A stretch of DNA of 10,649 bases, taken from Mycetohabitans rhizoxinica HKI 454 (lineage in GTDB: Bacteria; Pseudomonadota; Gammaproteobacteria; Burkholderiales; Burkholderiaceae). A program made the position numbers and the translations under genes. The stretch spans positions 336,988 through 347,636 of the forward strand of contig NC_014722.1 of NCBI RefSeq assembly GCF_000198775.1. Reading direction: 5' to 3'. How positions within the stretch are numbered: position 1 is the stretch's first letter; every line of letters begins with the position of its first letter. Of this stretch, positions 1 through 6,167 are shown piece after piece. Below the pieces are notes generated by a model. It saw only the letters and a list, made by a program, of their open reading frames with translations, was not told the origin of the DNA and did no database searches.

Positions 1-1124
1 GTGGCTATGTGCTGGACCACGATAAGCTCAAGCGCACGATCAGCGTCGCGATGCGCATGCTCGACAATGTGATCGATATTAATTACTACGCGGTTGCCAA
101 GGCGCGCAACTCAAACCTGAAGCACCGGCCGGTCGGCATGGGCATTATGGGGTTCCAGGACTGCCTGCACTTGCTGCGCACGCCGTATGCGTCGCAGCAA
201 GCGGTGGAGTTCGCGGACCGCTCGATGGAAGCTATCTGCTACTACGCGTACTGGGCGTCCACCGAACTGGCGAGCGAACGCGGCCGGTACTCGTCGTACC
301 GCGGCTCGCTGTGGGATCGCGGAATCCTGCCGCAGGACACGCTGAAGCTGCTCGCCGACTCGCGCGGCGGGTATGTCGAGGTCGACTCGTCCGAAACGAT
401 GGACTGGGCCGCGCTGCGCGAGCGCATTGCTACGCACGGCATGCGCAACTCGAACTGCGTCGCGATCGCGCCGACCGCAACGATCTCGAACATCATTGGC
501 GTGTCTGCGTGCATCGAGCCGACGTTCCAGAACCTGTATGTGAAATCGAACCTGTCGGGCGAATTCACGGTCGTCAACGAATACCTGGTGCGTGACCTGA
601 AGGCGCGCGGGCTCTGGGACGAGGTGATGGTGGCCGATCTGAAGTACTTCGATGGATCGCTGGCGCGCATTGATCGTATTCCCGCCGATCTGCGCGAGAC
701 GTATGCAACCGCGTTCGAAGTGGATCCGAAATGGCTCGTGGAAGCGGCGGCGCGCCGGCAGAAGTGGATCGACCAGGCGCAGTCGTTGAACATCTACATG
801 GCCGGTGCGTCGGGCAAGAAGCTGGACGAAATCTACAAGCTCGCCTGGCTGCGCGGCCTAAAGACGACGTATTACCTGCGCACGATCGCCGCGACGCACG
901 TCGAGAAGTCGACGGTTGCGCACGGCGCGCTCAATGCGGTGCCATCCAGCGATGGTGGGGTGGGTGCGATGCATGGCGCGGGTGGCGTGTCGGGCAGCGC
1001 GACGGCGCGCAACGCCGGTGTGCACGCCGCTGCCGATGCGGGATCGCAAGATGAGATCGCGGGACCGGTTTGCATGCTGCGTCCTGGCGATGCAGGCTTT
1101 GACGAGTGTGAAGCGTGCCAGTGA
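1..1124 (+). CDS. nrdA: Ribonucleoside-diphosphate reductase, alpha subunit, C-terminal part (5' truncated by window)
   Basis: This is the large subunit of aerobic class I ribonucleotide reductase, which reduces ribonucleoside diphosphates to deoxyribonucleotides using a radical delivered by NrdB. The reading frame is already open at base 3 (codons GGC TAT GTG) and ends with TGA at 1122-1124, so only about the last 373 residues are here; the N-terminal ATP cone and the active-site cysteine loop lie upstream. Counting from the GTG at base 9, visible family motifs are the phosphate-binding stretch PTATISN (residues 155-161), the radical-relay tyrosine pair in LKTTYYLRT (288-289), and the C-terminal redox pair CEAC (367 and 370) that hands electrons to the active site. 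A Gly/Ala/Ser-rich flexible linker precedes this tail, as expected. nrdB follows on the same strand after an unusually long gap. The identity is secure; regulation cannot be judged because the promoter is outside the window. Confidence 0.95.
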   Translation, partial: GYVLDHDKLKRTISVAMRMLDNVIDINYYAVAKARNSNLKHRPVGMGIMGFQDCLHLLRTPYASQQAVEFADRSMEAICYYAYWASTELASERGRYSSYRGSLWDRGILPQDTLKLLADSRGGYVEVDSSETMDWAALRERIATHGMRNSNCVAIAPTATISNIIGVSACIEPTFQNLYVKSNLSGEFTVVNEYLVRDLKARGLWDEVMVADLKYFDGSLARIDRIPADLRETYATAFEVDPKWLVEAAARRQKWIDQAQSLNIYMAGASGKKLDEIYKLAWLRGLKTTYYLRTIAATHVEKSTVAHGALNAVPSSDGGVGAMHGAGGVSGSATARNAGVHAAADAGSQDEIAGPVCMLRPGDAGFDECEACQ

Positions 1125-1231
1125 TGCGTTGGCGTGTGAGCGTGCTCGACCGTTGTTGTCTGCAACCGCCCGCAGTCATACTGCAAGCGGTACACGATAA
1201 GGCACGTGATGAGCACTGCTTTGCACGCATC

Positions 1232-1260
1232 GCGTGTGCATCGTGTGACGCACGATACGC
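1232..1260 (+). repeat. Stem-loop after nrdA
   Basis: ATCGTG (1240-1245) and CACGAT (1251-1256) form a perfect 6-bp stem around the 5-nt loop TGACG. GCGT (1232-1235) can pair with ACGC (1257-1260) outside it, across a 4-nt bulge. GCGT can instead pair with ACGC at 1225-1228, so two folds compete. No U-run follows, so this is not a typical intrinsic terminator. Its role is unknown; it could protect the nrdA 3' end or attenuate readthrough. Confidence 0.4.
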
Positions 1261-1386
1261 GCGATGAGCGGTGGCCACGCGCATGGCAGGCGCGGCGAGT
1301 GCGATGAAATGGATGGTGCACTTGCCGCGCCGATCGATACGAAGCAATGCGTCGATCCGGGTCGTGATGCAACCGATGCGAAGACC

Positions 1387-1416
1387 TTGACGATCATATC
1401 GATCAAAGTGTTGTAT
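1387..1416 (+). promoter_or_regulatory. Weak candidate promoter for nrdB
   Basis: A good -35 match (TTGACG, 1387-1392) is followed after 18 bp by a poor -10 match (TTGTAT, 1411-1416). The pair lies about 100 bp before the nrdB start and upstream of the 1447-1481 hairpin, which would then be in the 5' leader. Only sequence similarity supports it; the -10 match is 3 of 6. Confidence 0.25.
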
Positions 1417-1446
1417 GAAGGTCTCAATGCGAGATCAAAAGAGTGT

Positions 1447-1481
1447 TTTTCATCAGCGAACTCTTTTATCGCTGATGAAAA
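1447..1481 (+). promoter_or_regulatory. 13-bp perfect hairpin in the nrdB leader
   Basis: TTTTCATCAGCGA (1447-1459) is the exact reverse complement of TCGCTGATGAAAA (1469-1481), leaving a 9-nt loop. The loop segment ACTCTTTT (1460-1467) is in turn the exact complement of AAAAGAGT (1437-1444) just upstream, so two mutually exclusive pairings are possible. The T-rich arm is 5' and the A-rich arm 3', the reverse of an intrinsic terminator on either strand. The element ends 36 nt before the chosen nrdB start, so a leader-RNA switch, RNA stability element or operator are all possible. Confidence 0.55.
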
Positions 1482-1517
1482 GATGGTACAAACCGATCTA
1501 AATTGATGGTGACATTT

Positions 1518-2753
1518 ATGCTCAACTGGGATGACGAGATTACTGCCGTAACTCCCCCGAGCGTTCCGCAACCGACGGTGCGAGAAACGACGGCGACTGG
1601 AGCCGTGGCATCGTCCAGCGGGTATGCAGCGCAAGCTGCGGATACGCCCGCTCCGTTGGCACAGGATAGCTTCACGCGCGATGTTGCTGTCGCGCCGGAC
1701 CAGCAGTCGAACGCGTCGCCGGCGCCCGCACCCGAGGCCCGCGTGAACGTGGCCGACAAGCGGATCATCAACGGCAAGACCGACGTCAATCAACTCGTGC
1801 CGTTCAAGTACAAGTGGGCGTGGGAGAAGTACCTCGCCGGCTGTGCGAACCACTGGATGCCGCAGGAAATCAACATGTCCCGCGACATCGCGCTCTGGAA
1901 GGATCCGAACGGGTTGACTGACGACGAGCGCCGCATCGTCAAGCGCAACCTGGGTTTCTTTGTCACAGCCGATTCGTTGGCGGCGAACAATATCGTGCTT
2001 GGCACGTATCGCCACATCACTGCGCCCGAATGCCGCCAGTTCCTGCTGCGCCAAGCATTCGAGGAAGCGATTCATACGCACGCGTACCAGTACATCGTCG
2101 AGTCGCTCGGCCTGGACGAGGGCGAGATCTTCAATGCGTACCATGAGGTGTCATCGATCCGTGCGAAGGATGAATTTCTGATCCCGTTCATCCATACGTT
2201 GACCGATCCGTCGTTCAAGACTGGCACGCTCGAGGCGGACCAGAAGCTGCTGAAGTCGTTAATCGTCTTCGCGTGCGTGATGGAGGGGCTGTTCTTCTAC
2301 GTCGGGTTCACGCAAATACTGGCGTTGGGTCGGCAGAACAAGATGACCGGTGCTGCTGAGCAGTACCAGTACATCCTGCGCGACGAGTCGATGCACTGCA
2401 ACTTTGGCATCGACCTGATTAATCAGATCAAGCTTGAGAATCCGCATTTGTGGACGCCGGCATTTCGCGAGGAGATTTGCGGCTTATTCAAGCATGCGGT
2501 TGAACTCGAGTACCGGTATGCGGAGGACACGATGCCGCGCGGCGTGCTGGGCTTGAACGCCGGTATGTTCAAGAGCTATCTGCGATTCATTTGCAATCGG
2601 CGCTGCCAGCAGATCGGCCTGGAGCCGTTGTTCCCGAACGAGGAAAATCCGTTTCCGTGGATGAGCGAGATGATCGACTTGAAGAAGGAGCGCAACTTCT
2701 TCGAGACGCGAGTGATTGAATATCAAACCGGTGGCGCGCTGAGTTGGGAATGA
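1518..2753 (+). CDS. nrdB: Ribonucleoside-diphosphate reductase, beta subunit
   Basis: This is the small subunit of class I ribonucleotide reductase; it holds a di-iron centre and, in the Ia type, a stable tyrosyl radical passed to NrdA. The ATG at 1518 (MLNWDDE...) is chosen because GGTGA at 1508-1512 sits 5 nt before it; an in-frame ATG at 1506 and TTG at 1503 lack a comparable site. The product is 411 residues. Aligned by eye with E. coli NrdB, the iron ligands are D129, E183, H186, E256, E290 and H293 (WKD, EAIH, MEG and DESMH motifs). Y190 occupies the position of radical Tyr122. The tail [10 protein letters not shown] matches the usual NrdA-docking C-terminus. About 75 N-terminal residues are Ala/Pro/Thr/Ser-rich and look disordered, making the protein longer than the E. 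coli form. All catalytic residues are present, so it should be functional. Confidence 0.96.
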   Translation: MLNWDDEITAVTPPSVPQPTVRETTATGAVASSSGYAAQAADTPAPLAQDSFTRDVAVAPDQQSNASPAPAPEARVNVADKRIINGKTDVNQLVPFKYKWAWEKYLAGCANHWMPQEINMSRDIALWKDPNGLTDDERRIVKRNLGFFVTADSLAANNIVLGTYRHITAPECRQFLLRQAFEEAIHTHAYQYIVESLGLDEGEIFNAYHEVSSIRAKDEFLIPFIHTLTDPSFKTGTLEADQKLLKSLIVFACVMEGLFFYVGFTQILALGRQNKMTGAAEQYQYILRDESMHCNFGIDLINQIKLENPHLWTPAFREEICGLFKHAVELEYRYAEDTMPRGVLGLNAGMFKSYLRFICNRRCQQIGLEPLFPNEENPFPWMSEMIDLKKERNFFETRVIEYQTGGALSWE

Positions 2754-2777
2754 CGCGCACCAATGAATAGGTAGGGG

Positions 2778-2824
2778 TGTGCAGCACGTGATGGCGGCGA
2801 TGACGCCGCCGCGTGTGCCGCACA
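2778..2824 (+). terminator. Candidate nrdB terminator stem-loop
   Basis: The structure begins 24 nt after the nrdB stop. The inner stem GGCGGCG/CGCCGCC (2793-2799 and 2804-2810) closes a 4-nt loop. It is extended by GCACGTG (2784-2790) against CGTGTGC (2812-2818) with G-U pairs, and by TGTGC (2778-2782) against GCACA (2820-2824), with small internal mismatches. The helix is long and GC-rich, but the following bases (AGTTTAGG) give only a poor U-run. It could be a weak terminator or an mRNA 3'-end stabiliser. Confidence 0.45.
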
Positions 2825-2846
2825 AGTTTAGGAGAAGTGCCGCCTG

Positions 2847-3059
2847 ATGCAATATGCGCCTGACCGCCTGGATAGCCGACTGACGACGAACGGCACGGTG
2901 CGAACCCTTCAGTGGGATGGGCAAACTACCCCCGGAAAAGCCTTCGGCCGCGGTGTCGTGTGCCGGACTGCTTCAAATCATTCGCCGGCAGCGATGCCGG
3001 TCGTGTTTGGGCGCACGGAGCCGCTGGGTCGGTCCCGTGCGCCTTGCCGCATTCATTAG
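2847..3059 (+). CDS. Doubtful small ORF, unrecognised
   Basis: An ATG at 2847 opens a 70-residue frame ending in TAG, with AGGAG at 2830-2834, which is rather far (12 nt) from the start. The first 25 or so codons have acceptable G/C third positions, but the second half overlaps the strong hairpins at 2984-3001 and 3010-3043 and shows no clear codon bias. The peptide has no membrane segment, signal or motif that I recognise. It may equally be untranslated leader or a chance frame. Confidence 0.2.
   Translation: MQYAPDRLDSRLTTNGTVRTLQWDGQTTPGKAFGRGVVCRTASNHSPAAMPVVFGRTEPLGRSRAPCRIH
2984..3043 (+). repeat. Pair of stem-loops in the nrdB/histone gap
   Basis: GCCGGCA (2984-2990) pairs with TGCCGGT (2995-3001, one G-U) around the GNRA-type tetraloop GCGA. 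Nine bases on, GGCGCACGG (3010-3018) pairs perfectly with CCGTGCGCC (3035-3043) around a 16-nt loop. Two stable adjacent stems suggest a structured transcript, possibly a leader of the histone-like mRNA or a small RNA. There is no U-run after the second stem. Confidence 0.4.
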
Positions 3060-3193
3060 CGTAAGCAGGAGGCAGGTGCGTACGCCGATGAATAATCCGC
3101 TTCGCAGCAGCCGCGTTGAAAAAACGCGTTGGCGGGAAGCGGGTTTTGACGAAGGGTGTTTGTAACTCTCATCTGAACCTGAAGGAGAAAAAG

Positions 3194-3757
3194 ATGGTCA
3201 CTGCAAAGAAAAAACCGGCTGCGAAGAAAGCAGCAGCAAAACCCGCTGTGAAGAAGGTCGCAGCGAAGAAGGCAGCACCGGCCAAGAAAGCGACGCCGGC
3301 GAAGAAGGCGGCGCCGGCTAAAAAGGTTGCCGCCAAGAAGGTCGCGGCGAAGAAGGTCGCGGCGAAGAAGGCGGCACCGGCCAAAAAGGTTGCAGCGAAG
3401 AAGGTTGCGGCGAAGAAAGCGGCACCGGCCAAAAAGGTCACGGCGAAGAAGGTCGCCGTGAAGAAGGTAGCCGCGAAGAAGGCGGCACCGGCCAAGAAGG
3501 CCGCACCGACCAAGAAGGCGGCGGTCAGAAAGGTCGCCGCGAAGAAAGCACCGGCGAAGAAGGCGGCGGCAGCAAAGAAGGCGCCGGCGAAGAAAGCTGC
3601 GGCCAAGAAGCCGGCTGCGAAGAAGGCAGCGGCGAAGAAAGCTGCCCCTGCCCCTGCCGCCCCTGCGACGCCGACGCCGGCTGCGCAGGCCAACGCGGTG
3701 AAGACCGCGTTGAACCCGGCTGCGGCATGGCCGTTCCCGACTGGCAGCCGTCCGTAA
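3194..3757 (+). CDS. Histone H1-like Lys/Ala-repeat DNA-binding protein
   Basis: This is a 187-residue, highly basic protein of the bacterial histone H1-like/AlgP type, expected to bind DNA non-specifically and help compact the nucleoid. The ATG at 3194 is chosen because AAGGAG (3182-3187) lies 6 nt before it; in-frame codons upstream lack this. Residues 5-149 are almost wholly Lys, Ala, Pro and Val arranged as AAPAKK units alternating with runs of VAAKK. After residue 149 comes an Ala/Pro linker and the C-terminal segment NAVKTALNPAAAWPFPTGS, which I know as typical of Burkholderia members of the family. Such Lys-rich tails are disordered until they bind DNA. A strong terminator follows the stop, so it is probably transcribed alone. 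The long basic, Arg-rich or Ala-rich frames on the opposite strand are shadows of this repeat. Confidence 0.92.
   Translation: MVTAKKKPAAKKAAAKPAVKKVAAKKAAPAKKATPAKKAAPAKKVAAKKVAAKKVAAKKAAPAKKVAAKKVAAKKAAPAKKVTAKKVAVKKVAAKKAAPAKKAAPTKKAAVRKVAAKKAPAKKAAAAKKAPAKKAAAKKPAAKKAAAKKAAPAPAAPATPTPAAQANAVKTALNPAAAWPFPTGSRP
3272..3640 (+). repeat. In-frame coding repeats of the histone-like gene
   Basis: Residues 27-149 are imperfect tandem repeats. AAPAKK starts at residues 27, 39, 60, 76 and 97. The stretches after the copies at 39, 60 and 76 hold three, two and three VAAKK-type pentapeptides. At DNA level this gives 15- and 18-bp units rich in GAAGAA/GCGAAG, inside higher-order blocks of 48-63 bp. 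Slippage would change length in multiples of 3 without breaking the frame. Confidence 0.85.
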
Positions 3758-3824
3758 TCGACACGTCGAATGGGGCCGGTGCGTTACGACGCGCCGGCGC
3801 GCCACCAGTGGTCGAGCGACATGA

Positions 3825-3863
3825 CATCCCACACCAGGCGCGCGCCCGGTGCGGGATGTTTTT
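3825..3863 (+). terminator. Intrinsic terminator of the histone-like gene
   Basis: CATCCC (3825-3830) pairs with GGGATG (3853-3858), CACC (3832-3835) with GGTG (3848-3851), and GGC (3837-3839) with GCC (3844-3846), with an A-C mismatch between successive blocks. TTTTT (3859-3863) follows at once. This is a canonical plus-strand terminator, 67 nt after the stop. The last T is also the final base of the stop codon of the convergent lipoprotein gene. In a minus-strand transcript the two A-C mismatches become G-U pairs, so the stem is continuous there, though without a good U-run. Confidence 0.8.
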
Positions 3864-4339
3864 CAATGCGTCACGCGCGTGACGCCGCCTGCGGACAGTA
3901 GCCGGACGCGATCGCCGGCACGGAATGCCTCGCCGGTGGCCGCCTGCGTGATCGAGCGTAGGTCGCCGTTATCAAGCCGCACCGTGATTTCCAGGCCGTT
4001 GGAGGTGCCGGCCTGTTGGGCAACGGTATTGCCTGCCACCGCGCCCGCAATGCCGCCGATGATGCCGGTCAGGATCGAGCCGCGGCCGCCCCCGATCGAA
4101 CTGCCCGCCACCGCGCCAAGCGCACCCCCGCCGAACGTTCCAAGCGCGGCGCCGCCTTCGTTATCCGCAGCGATGTGCACTGCCCGTACGCTTTCCACGG
4201 TTCCCATGCGCACTGTCTGTTCGCGCTGCGCCTGCGATGCGGTGTAGACGTCGGCCGAGCCAGCGGGCGTAAAGCACGCTGCCAGCGAAAGGCTGGCGGA
4301 CAGCATTACGACGAGCGTAACGTGTCTGTTGATCATCAT
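3863..4339 (-). CDS. Glycine-zipper outer-membrane lipoprotein (SlyB/Pcp-like)
   Basis: This is a 158-residue lipoprotein of the glycine-zipper 2TM (17-kDa antigen/SlyB-like) group, which sits in the outer membrane and supports envelope integrity. The ATG at 4339 is preceded by GGGAG (4347-4351) with 7-nt spacing; a second ATG at 4336 is an alternative start. Residues 1-21 are a signal peptide with lipobox LAAC, so Cys22 should be lipidated; Phe at +2 does not signal inner-membrane retention. Residues 62-104 form a glycine zipper (GG.ALG..GGGALG..AG...GGG and GIIGGIAGAVAG), followed by a C-terminal domain (about 108-158) with the ITVRLDNGD stretch. It starts 17 nt after the stop of the kinase gene upstream on the same strand, so the two are probably co-transcribed. 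Family membership is clear; the specific role is not. Confidence 0.85.
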   Translation of the reverse strand: MMINRHVTLVVMLSASLSLAACFTPAGSADVYTASQAQREQTVRMGTVESVRAVHIAADNEGGAALGTFGGGALGAVAGSSIGGGRGSILTGIIGGIAGAVAGNTVAQQAGTSNGLEITVRLDNGDLRSITQAATGEAFRAGDRVRLLSAGGVTRVTH

Positions 4340-4356
4340 CGTTGCTCTCCCATAGT

Positions 4357-5295
4357 TCAAGGCAAGCGGTAGCCGAATGCGACTTCGAAACGAGCGCCGA
4401 TTTCGGTTCGATTCAATGTATAGGTCTGTGGTCCTTGATGCGCGATCTTGATCGACCCCATCAGGCTCGCGAGGCGTCCGGTGGTGGCCCAGTCCAGGCC
4501 TTTTTCGATGCCGTAAAGCAGGCCACTGCGGAAGGCGTCGCCACAACCGGTAGGCTCGACGATCCGCTCTGCCGGCACGACCGGAATGGTTTCAACGCCA
4601 TTGCGGTGATGAATCGTCGCACCCTGCGCGCCGAGCGTGATGATCAGCGCGTCGACGCGACTCGCGATGTCCGTCACGGACCACCCGGTCTTGTCGCTCA
4701 AGAGTTTCGCTTCGTAATCATTGACTGCCACGTAGGTCGCAAGTTCAATCATCCGGCGCAGTTGGGCTCCATCAAGAATCGGTAGCCCTTGGCCCGGATC
4801 GAACATGAACGGGATGTTCGCTTGCGCGAATTGCTCTGCATGCTCGCACATGCCTTGTGCACCGTCCGGCGCGACGATGCCGAGTGTGACATCTTGCGCG
4901 TCGCTGACGCGGTTCAGGTGGCTCATTAGCATGGCGCCGGGATGAAACGCGGTGATCTGGTTGTTTTCCTGGTCGGTCGTGATCATGGCCTGCGCCGTGT
5001 GTGTGTCTGGCAGCACGCGCACGCAATCACGGCGTATGTCCAGCGAGTCGAGCCGCTCCAGATAGCGTTGGGCATCGATTTCGCCGAGCGTCGCCATAAT
5101 CAGCGGCTCGCCACCCAGTAACTTCAGCCCGTATGCGATATTCCCGGCGCAGCCGCCAAATTCACGGCGCATGGATGGAACGAGGAAGCTGACGTTCAGA
5201 ATATGGACCTGGTCGGGCAAGATGTGCTCGCGAAAGTGCCCTTCGAACATCATGATGTTGTCGTACGCGAGCGAGCCGCAGATTAGCGTAGCCAC
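4357..5295 (-). CDS. PfkB/ribokinase-family carbohydrate kinase, probably a nucleoside kinase
   Basis: This 312-residue PfkB-family kinase transfers phosphate from ATP to a sugar or nucleoside hydroxyl. It starts at GTG 5295, with AAGGA (5305-5309) 9 nt upstream and the N-terminus ATLICGSLAYDNI typical of the group. The di-glycine of the first signature is at residues 47-48 (EFGGCAGN). The second signature is EPTGCGDAFRSG, with D253 as the catalytic base. NDYEAKLL near residue 190 is the usual (N)xxE segment, and ALIITLGAQGA the nucleotide-binding strand. As I recall, a Burkholderia thailandensis enzyme of this type was shown to phosphorylate several nucleosides, so nucleoside salvage is the likeliest role; adenosine kinase or a sugar kinase cannot be excluded by sequence alone. 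It lies after tpx and just before the lipoprotein gene, with 159 bp separating it from tpx. Confidence 0.88.
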   Translation of the reverse strand: MATLICGSLAYDNIMMFEGHFREHILPDQVHILNVSFLVPSMRREFGGCAGNIAYGLKLLGGEPLIMATLGEIDAQRYLERLDSLDIRRDCVRVLPDTHTAQAMITTDQENNQITAFHPGAMLMSHLNRVSDAQDVTLGIVAPDGAQGMCEHAEQFAQANIPFMFDPGQGLPILDGAQLRRMIELATYVAVNDYEAKLLSDKTGWSVTDIASRVDALIITLGAQGATIHHRNGVETIPVVPAERIVEPTGCGDAFRSGLLYGIEKGLDWATTGRLASLMGSIKIAHQGPQTYTLNRTEIGARFEVAFGYRLP

Positions 5296-5421
5296 AGTGG
5301 TGATTCCTTATGATAGGTTGAGTGCTGGATCGCCCCCGCGCGCGTATCGCCGGCGTGCAGGTGCGTGCTTGCACCGGCTGCCGGACGAGATACCCGTGGC
5401 GGCAAGGCCGGTATCGAGCCA

Positions 5422-5443
5422 GTCGCCTGCGCTGGGCGGCGAC
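5422..5443 (-). terminator. Possible tpx terminator stem-loop
   Basis: GTCGCC (5422-5427) and GGCGAC (5438-5443) form a 6-bp stem with a 10-nt loop, 12 nt after the tpx stop in the minus direction. Two further C-G pairs can form beyond a T-T mismatch. There is no T-run after it on the minus strand, so it is at best a weak or partial terminator before the kinase gene. Confidence 0.3.
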
Positions 5444-5454
5444 AGGCAGGGAGT

Positions 5455-5955
5455 TTATTTCAGTGCAGCAAGGGCCGCGTCGTAATGGGGTTCGTTTTTA
5501 ATTTCCGACACCCGTTCCACGTGCAGCACCTTGTCGTCCCCATCGAGCACGACGACGGCGCGCGCGGTCAAGCCGGCCAGCGGTCCGGTCTTGATCTCCA
5601 CCCCGTATTGGCCGGCGAACTCCCGGTTACGGAACGTCGACGCCGTGATCACGTTCTCGATGCCTTCGGTCGTGCAGAACCGCGTCGCCGCAAACGGTAA
5701 GTCGGCCGAAATCACGATGACGACGGTGTTCTCCAGCTTGCTTGCCGCTTCATTGAACTTGCGCGTTGATGTTGCGCAGGTGGGCGTATCCAGGCTCGGC
5801 ACGATGTTCAGGACCTTGCGCTTGCCAGCGAAGTCGTTGAGTTTCACGTCCGCCAGGTCCTTGCCGACCAGTGAGAATGGCGCGGCCTTCTGGCCGACGG
5901 CTGGCAGCGTACCGGCGACTTCGATCGGATTACCTCCGAGAGTGACTTGGCTCAT
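5455..5955 (-). CDS. tpx: Thiol peroxidase (Tpx-type peroxiredoxin)
   Basis: This is an atypical 2-Cys peroxiredoxin of 166 residues, close to the 168 of E. coli Tpx. It reduces hydrogen and alkyl hydroperoxides and is recycled by thioredoxin; in E. coli it acts in the periplasm, but no signal peptide is visible here. The peroxidatic cysteine is C60 in [13 protein letters not shown], with T57 in the conserved TPxC arrangement. The resolving cysteine is C94 in [10 protein letters not shown]. The ATG at 5955 has GGAG (5961-5964) at 5-nt spacing. The start overlaps the stop of the upstream zinc-ribbon remnant by ATGA, so a coupled arrangement is possible. The sequence is complete and all key residues are present. 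Confidence 0.95.
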   Translation of the reverse strand: MSQVTLGGNPIEVAGTLPAVGQKAAPFSLVGKDLADVKLNDFAGKRKVLNIVPSLDTPTCATSTRKFNEAASKLENTVVIVISADLPFAATRFCTTEGIENVITASTFRNREFAGQYGVEIKTGPLAGLTARAVVVLDGDDKVLHVERVSEIKNEPHYDAALAALK

Positions 5956-6149
5956 GGTTTCTCCTGCGATGGTGGCGTTGGGCGCTCGGGCCGAGCGCTT
6001 GCTGCCGGGTTAATGATGGGGTGGCGCGCATGCCGCGCGCCACGACGGGCCGTGTCGCGTCGTGCCGCGATGGTGTGGTGCAGTTTCAATTGACCGGCGA
6101 CGAGCCGGTAGACGGTACCGCAGCGGGGACAGCGGGTAGCGAGCGTCAT
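5952..6149 (-). pseudogene. Truncated MJ0042/DUF3426-type zinc-ribbon remnant
   Basis: From ATG 6149 the frame encodes 65 residues starting MTLATRCPRCGTVYRLVAGQ, the opening of the MJ0042-type zinc ribbon that heads DUF3426 proteins. As I know them from Burkholderia and relatives, these run to a few hundred residues, with a second CxxC about 20 residues after the first, a linker and a C-terminal domain after a membrane segment. Here likeness stops after about residue 24 (near base 6078). No second CxxC appears in this frame or in the two alternatives I translated, and the rest is Arg/Ala/Pro-rich. The frame ends with TGA overlapping the tpx ATG. Position between prmA and tpx is where the full gene is expected. 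It looks like a deletion remnant; a genuine 65-residue mini-protein with one zinc knuckle is the alternative. An upstream in-frame ATG at 6191 is less likely. Confidence 0.6.
6021..6064 (-). repeat. Two interlocked GC-rich inverted repeats inside the zinc-ribbon remnant
   Basis: GTGGCGCGC (6021-6029) pairs perfectly with GCGCGCCAC (6035-6043) around a 5-nt loop. CACGACG (6041-6047) pairs with CGTCGTG (6058-6064) around 10 nt. They share CAC at 6041-6043, so the stems compete. They begin about 14 nt after the point where zinc-ribbon homology stops and could mark the deletion scar or act as a terminator or attenuator before tpx. Confidence 0.5.
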
Positions 6150-6167
6150 GTCAACGGGTTCCCTTGA

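Larger units (their letters stand above)
1125..1517 (+). other. 393-bp nrdA-nrdB intergenic region
   Basis: No convincing gene lies here; a reading frame from 1264 to 1506 has no family resemblance and no good ribosome-binding site. The stretch contains a stem-loop at 1232-1260 and a 13-bp perfect hairpin at 1447-1481, both listed separately, and a weak promoter-like pair: TTGACG at 1387-1392 and TTGTAT at 1411-1416, with 18 bp between. I looked for NrdR-box-like motifs and found no clear one. The gap becomes noticeably AT-richer toward nrdB. That fits a separate promoter or leader for nrdB, but this is inference. Confidence 0.6.
2754..3193 (+). other. 440-bp nrdB to histone-like gene intergenic region
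   Basis: This gap contains a long hairpin just after nrdB (2778-2824), a doubtful small ORF (2847-3059), a hairpin with a GCGA tetraloop (2984-3001), another perfect 9-bp stem (3010-3043), an inverted repeat CGCGTT/AACGCG (3112-3117 and 3123-3128), and the ribosome-binding site of the histone-like gene. I do not recognise any known RNA family in it. Confidence 0.55.

Noticed and set aside
1437..1481. An H-type pseudoknot ahead of nrdB with both full helices formed together
   Set aside because: The connecting loops would be 2, 0 and 1 nt across helices of 13 and 8 bp, which is sterically implausible; alternative pairing is more reasonable.
1125..1517. NrdR boxes in the nrdA-nrdB gap
   Set aside because: I found no clear match to the paired NrdR motif; if present they probably lie upstream of nrdA, outside the window.
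1176..2144. A 322-residue open frame on the minus strand across the nrdA-nrdB gap and nrdB
   Set aside because: Most of it is antisense to nrdB, its composition is Arg/His-rich, and it has no recognisable motif or ribosome-binding site.
2917..3165. An 82-residue frame on the plus strand before the histone-like gene
   Set aside because: It lacks a ribosome-binding site and codon bias, crosses the two stable stem-loops, and contains no recognisable motif.
3272..3640. Regular short repeats that might suggest a CRISPR array
   Set aside because: Repeats are contiguous, in frame and imperfect, with no unique spacers and no cas genes.
3056..3832. Long minus-strand frames opposite the histone-like gene (Arg/Leu-rich and Ala/Phe-rich)
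   Set aside because: They are translations of the complement of a Lys/Ala repeat, which is automatically open in several frames.
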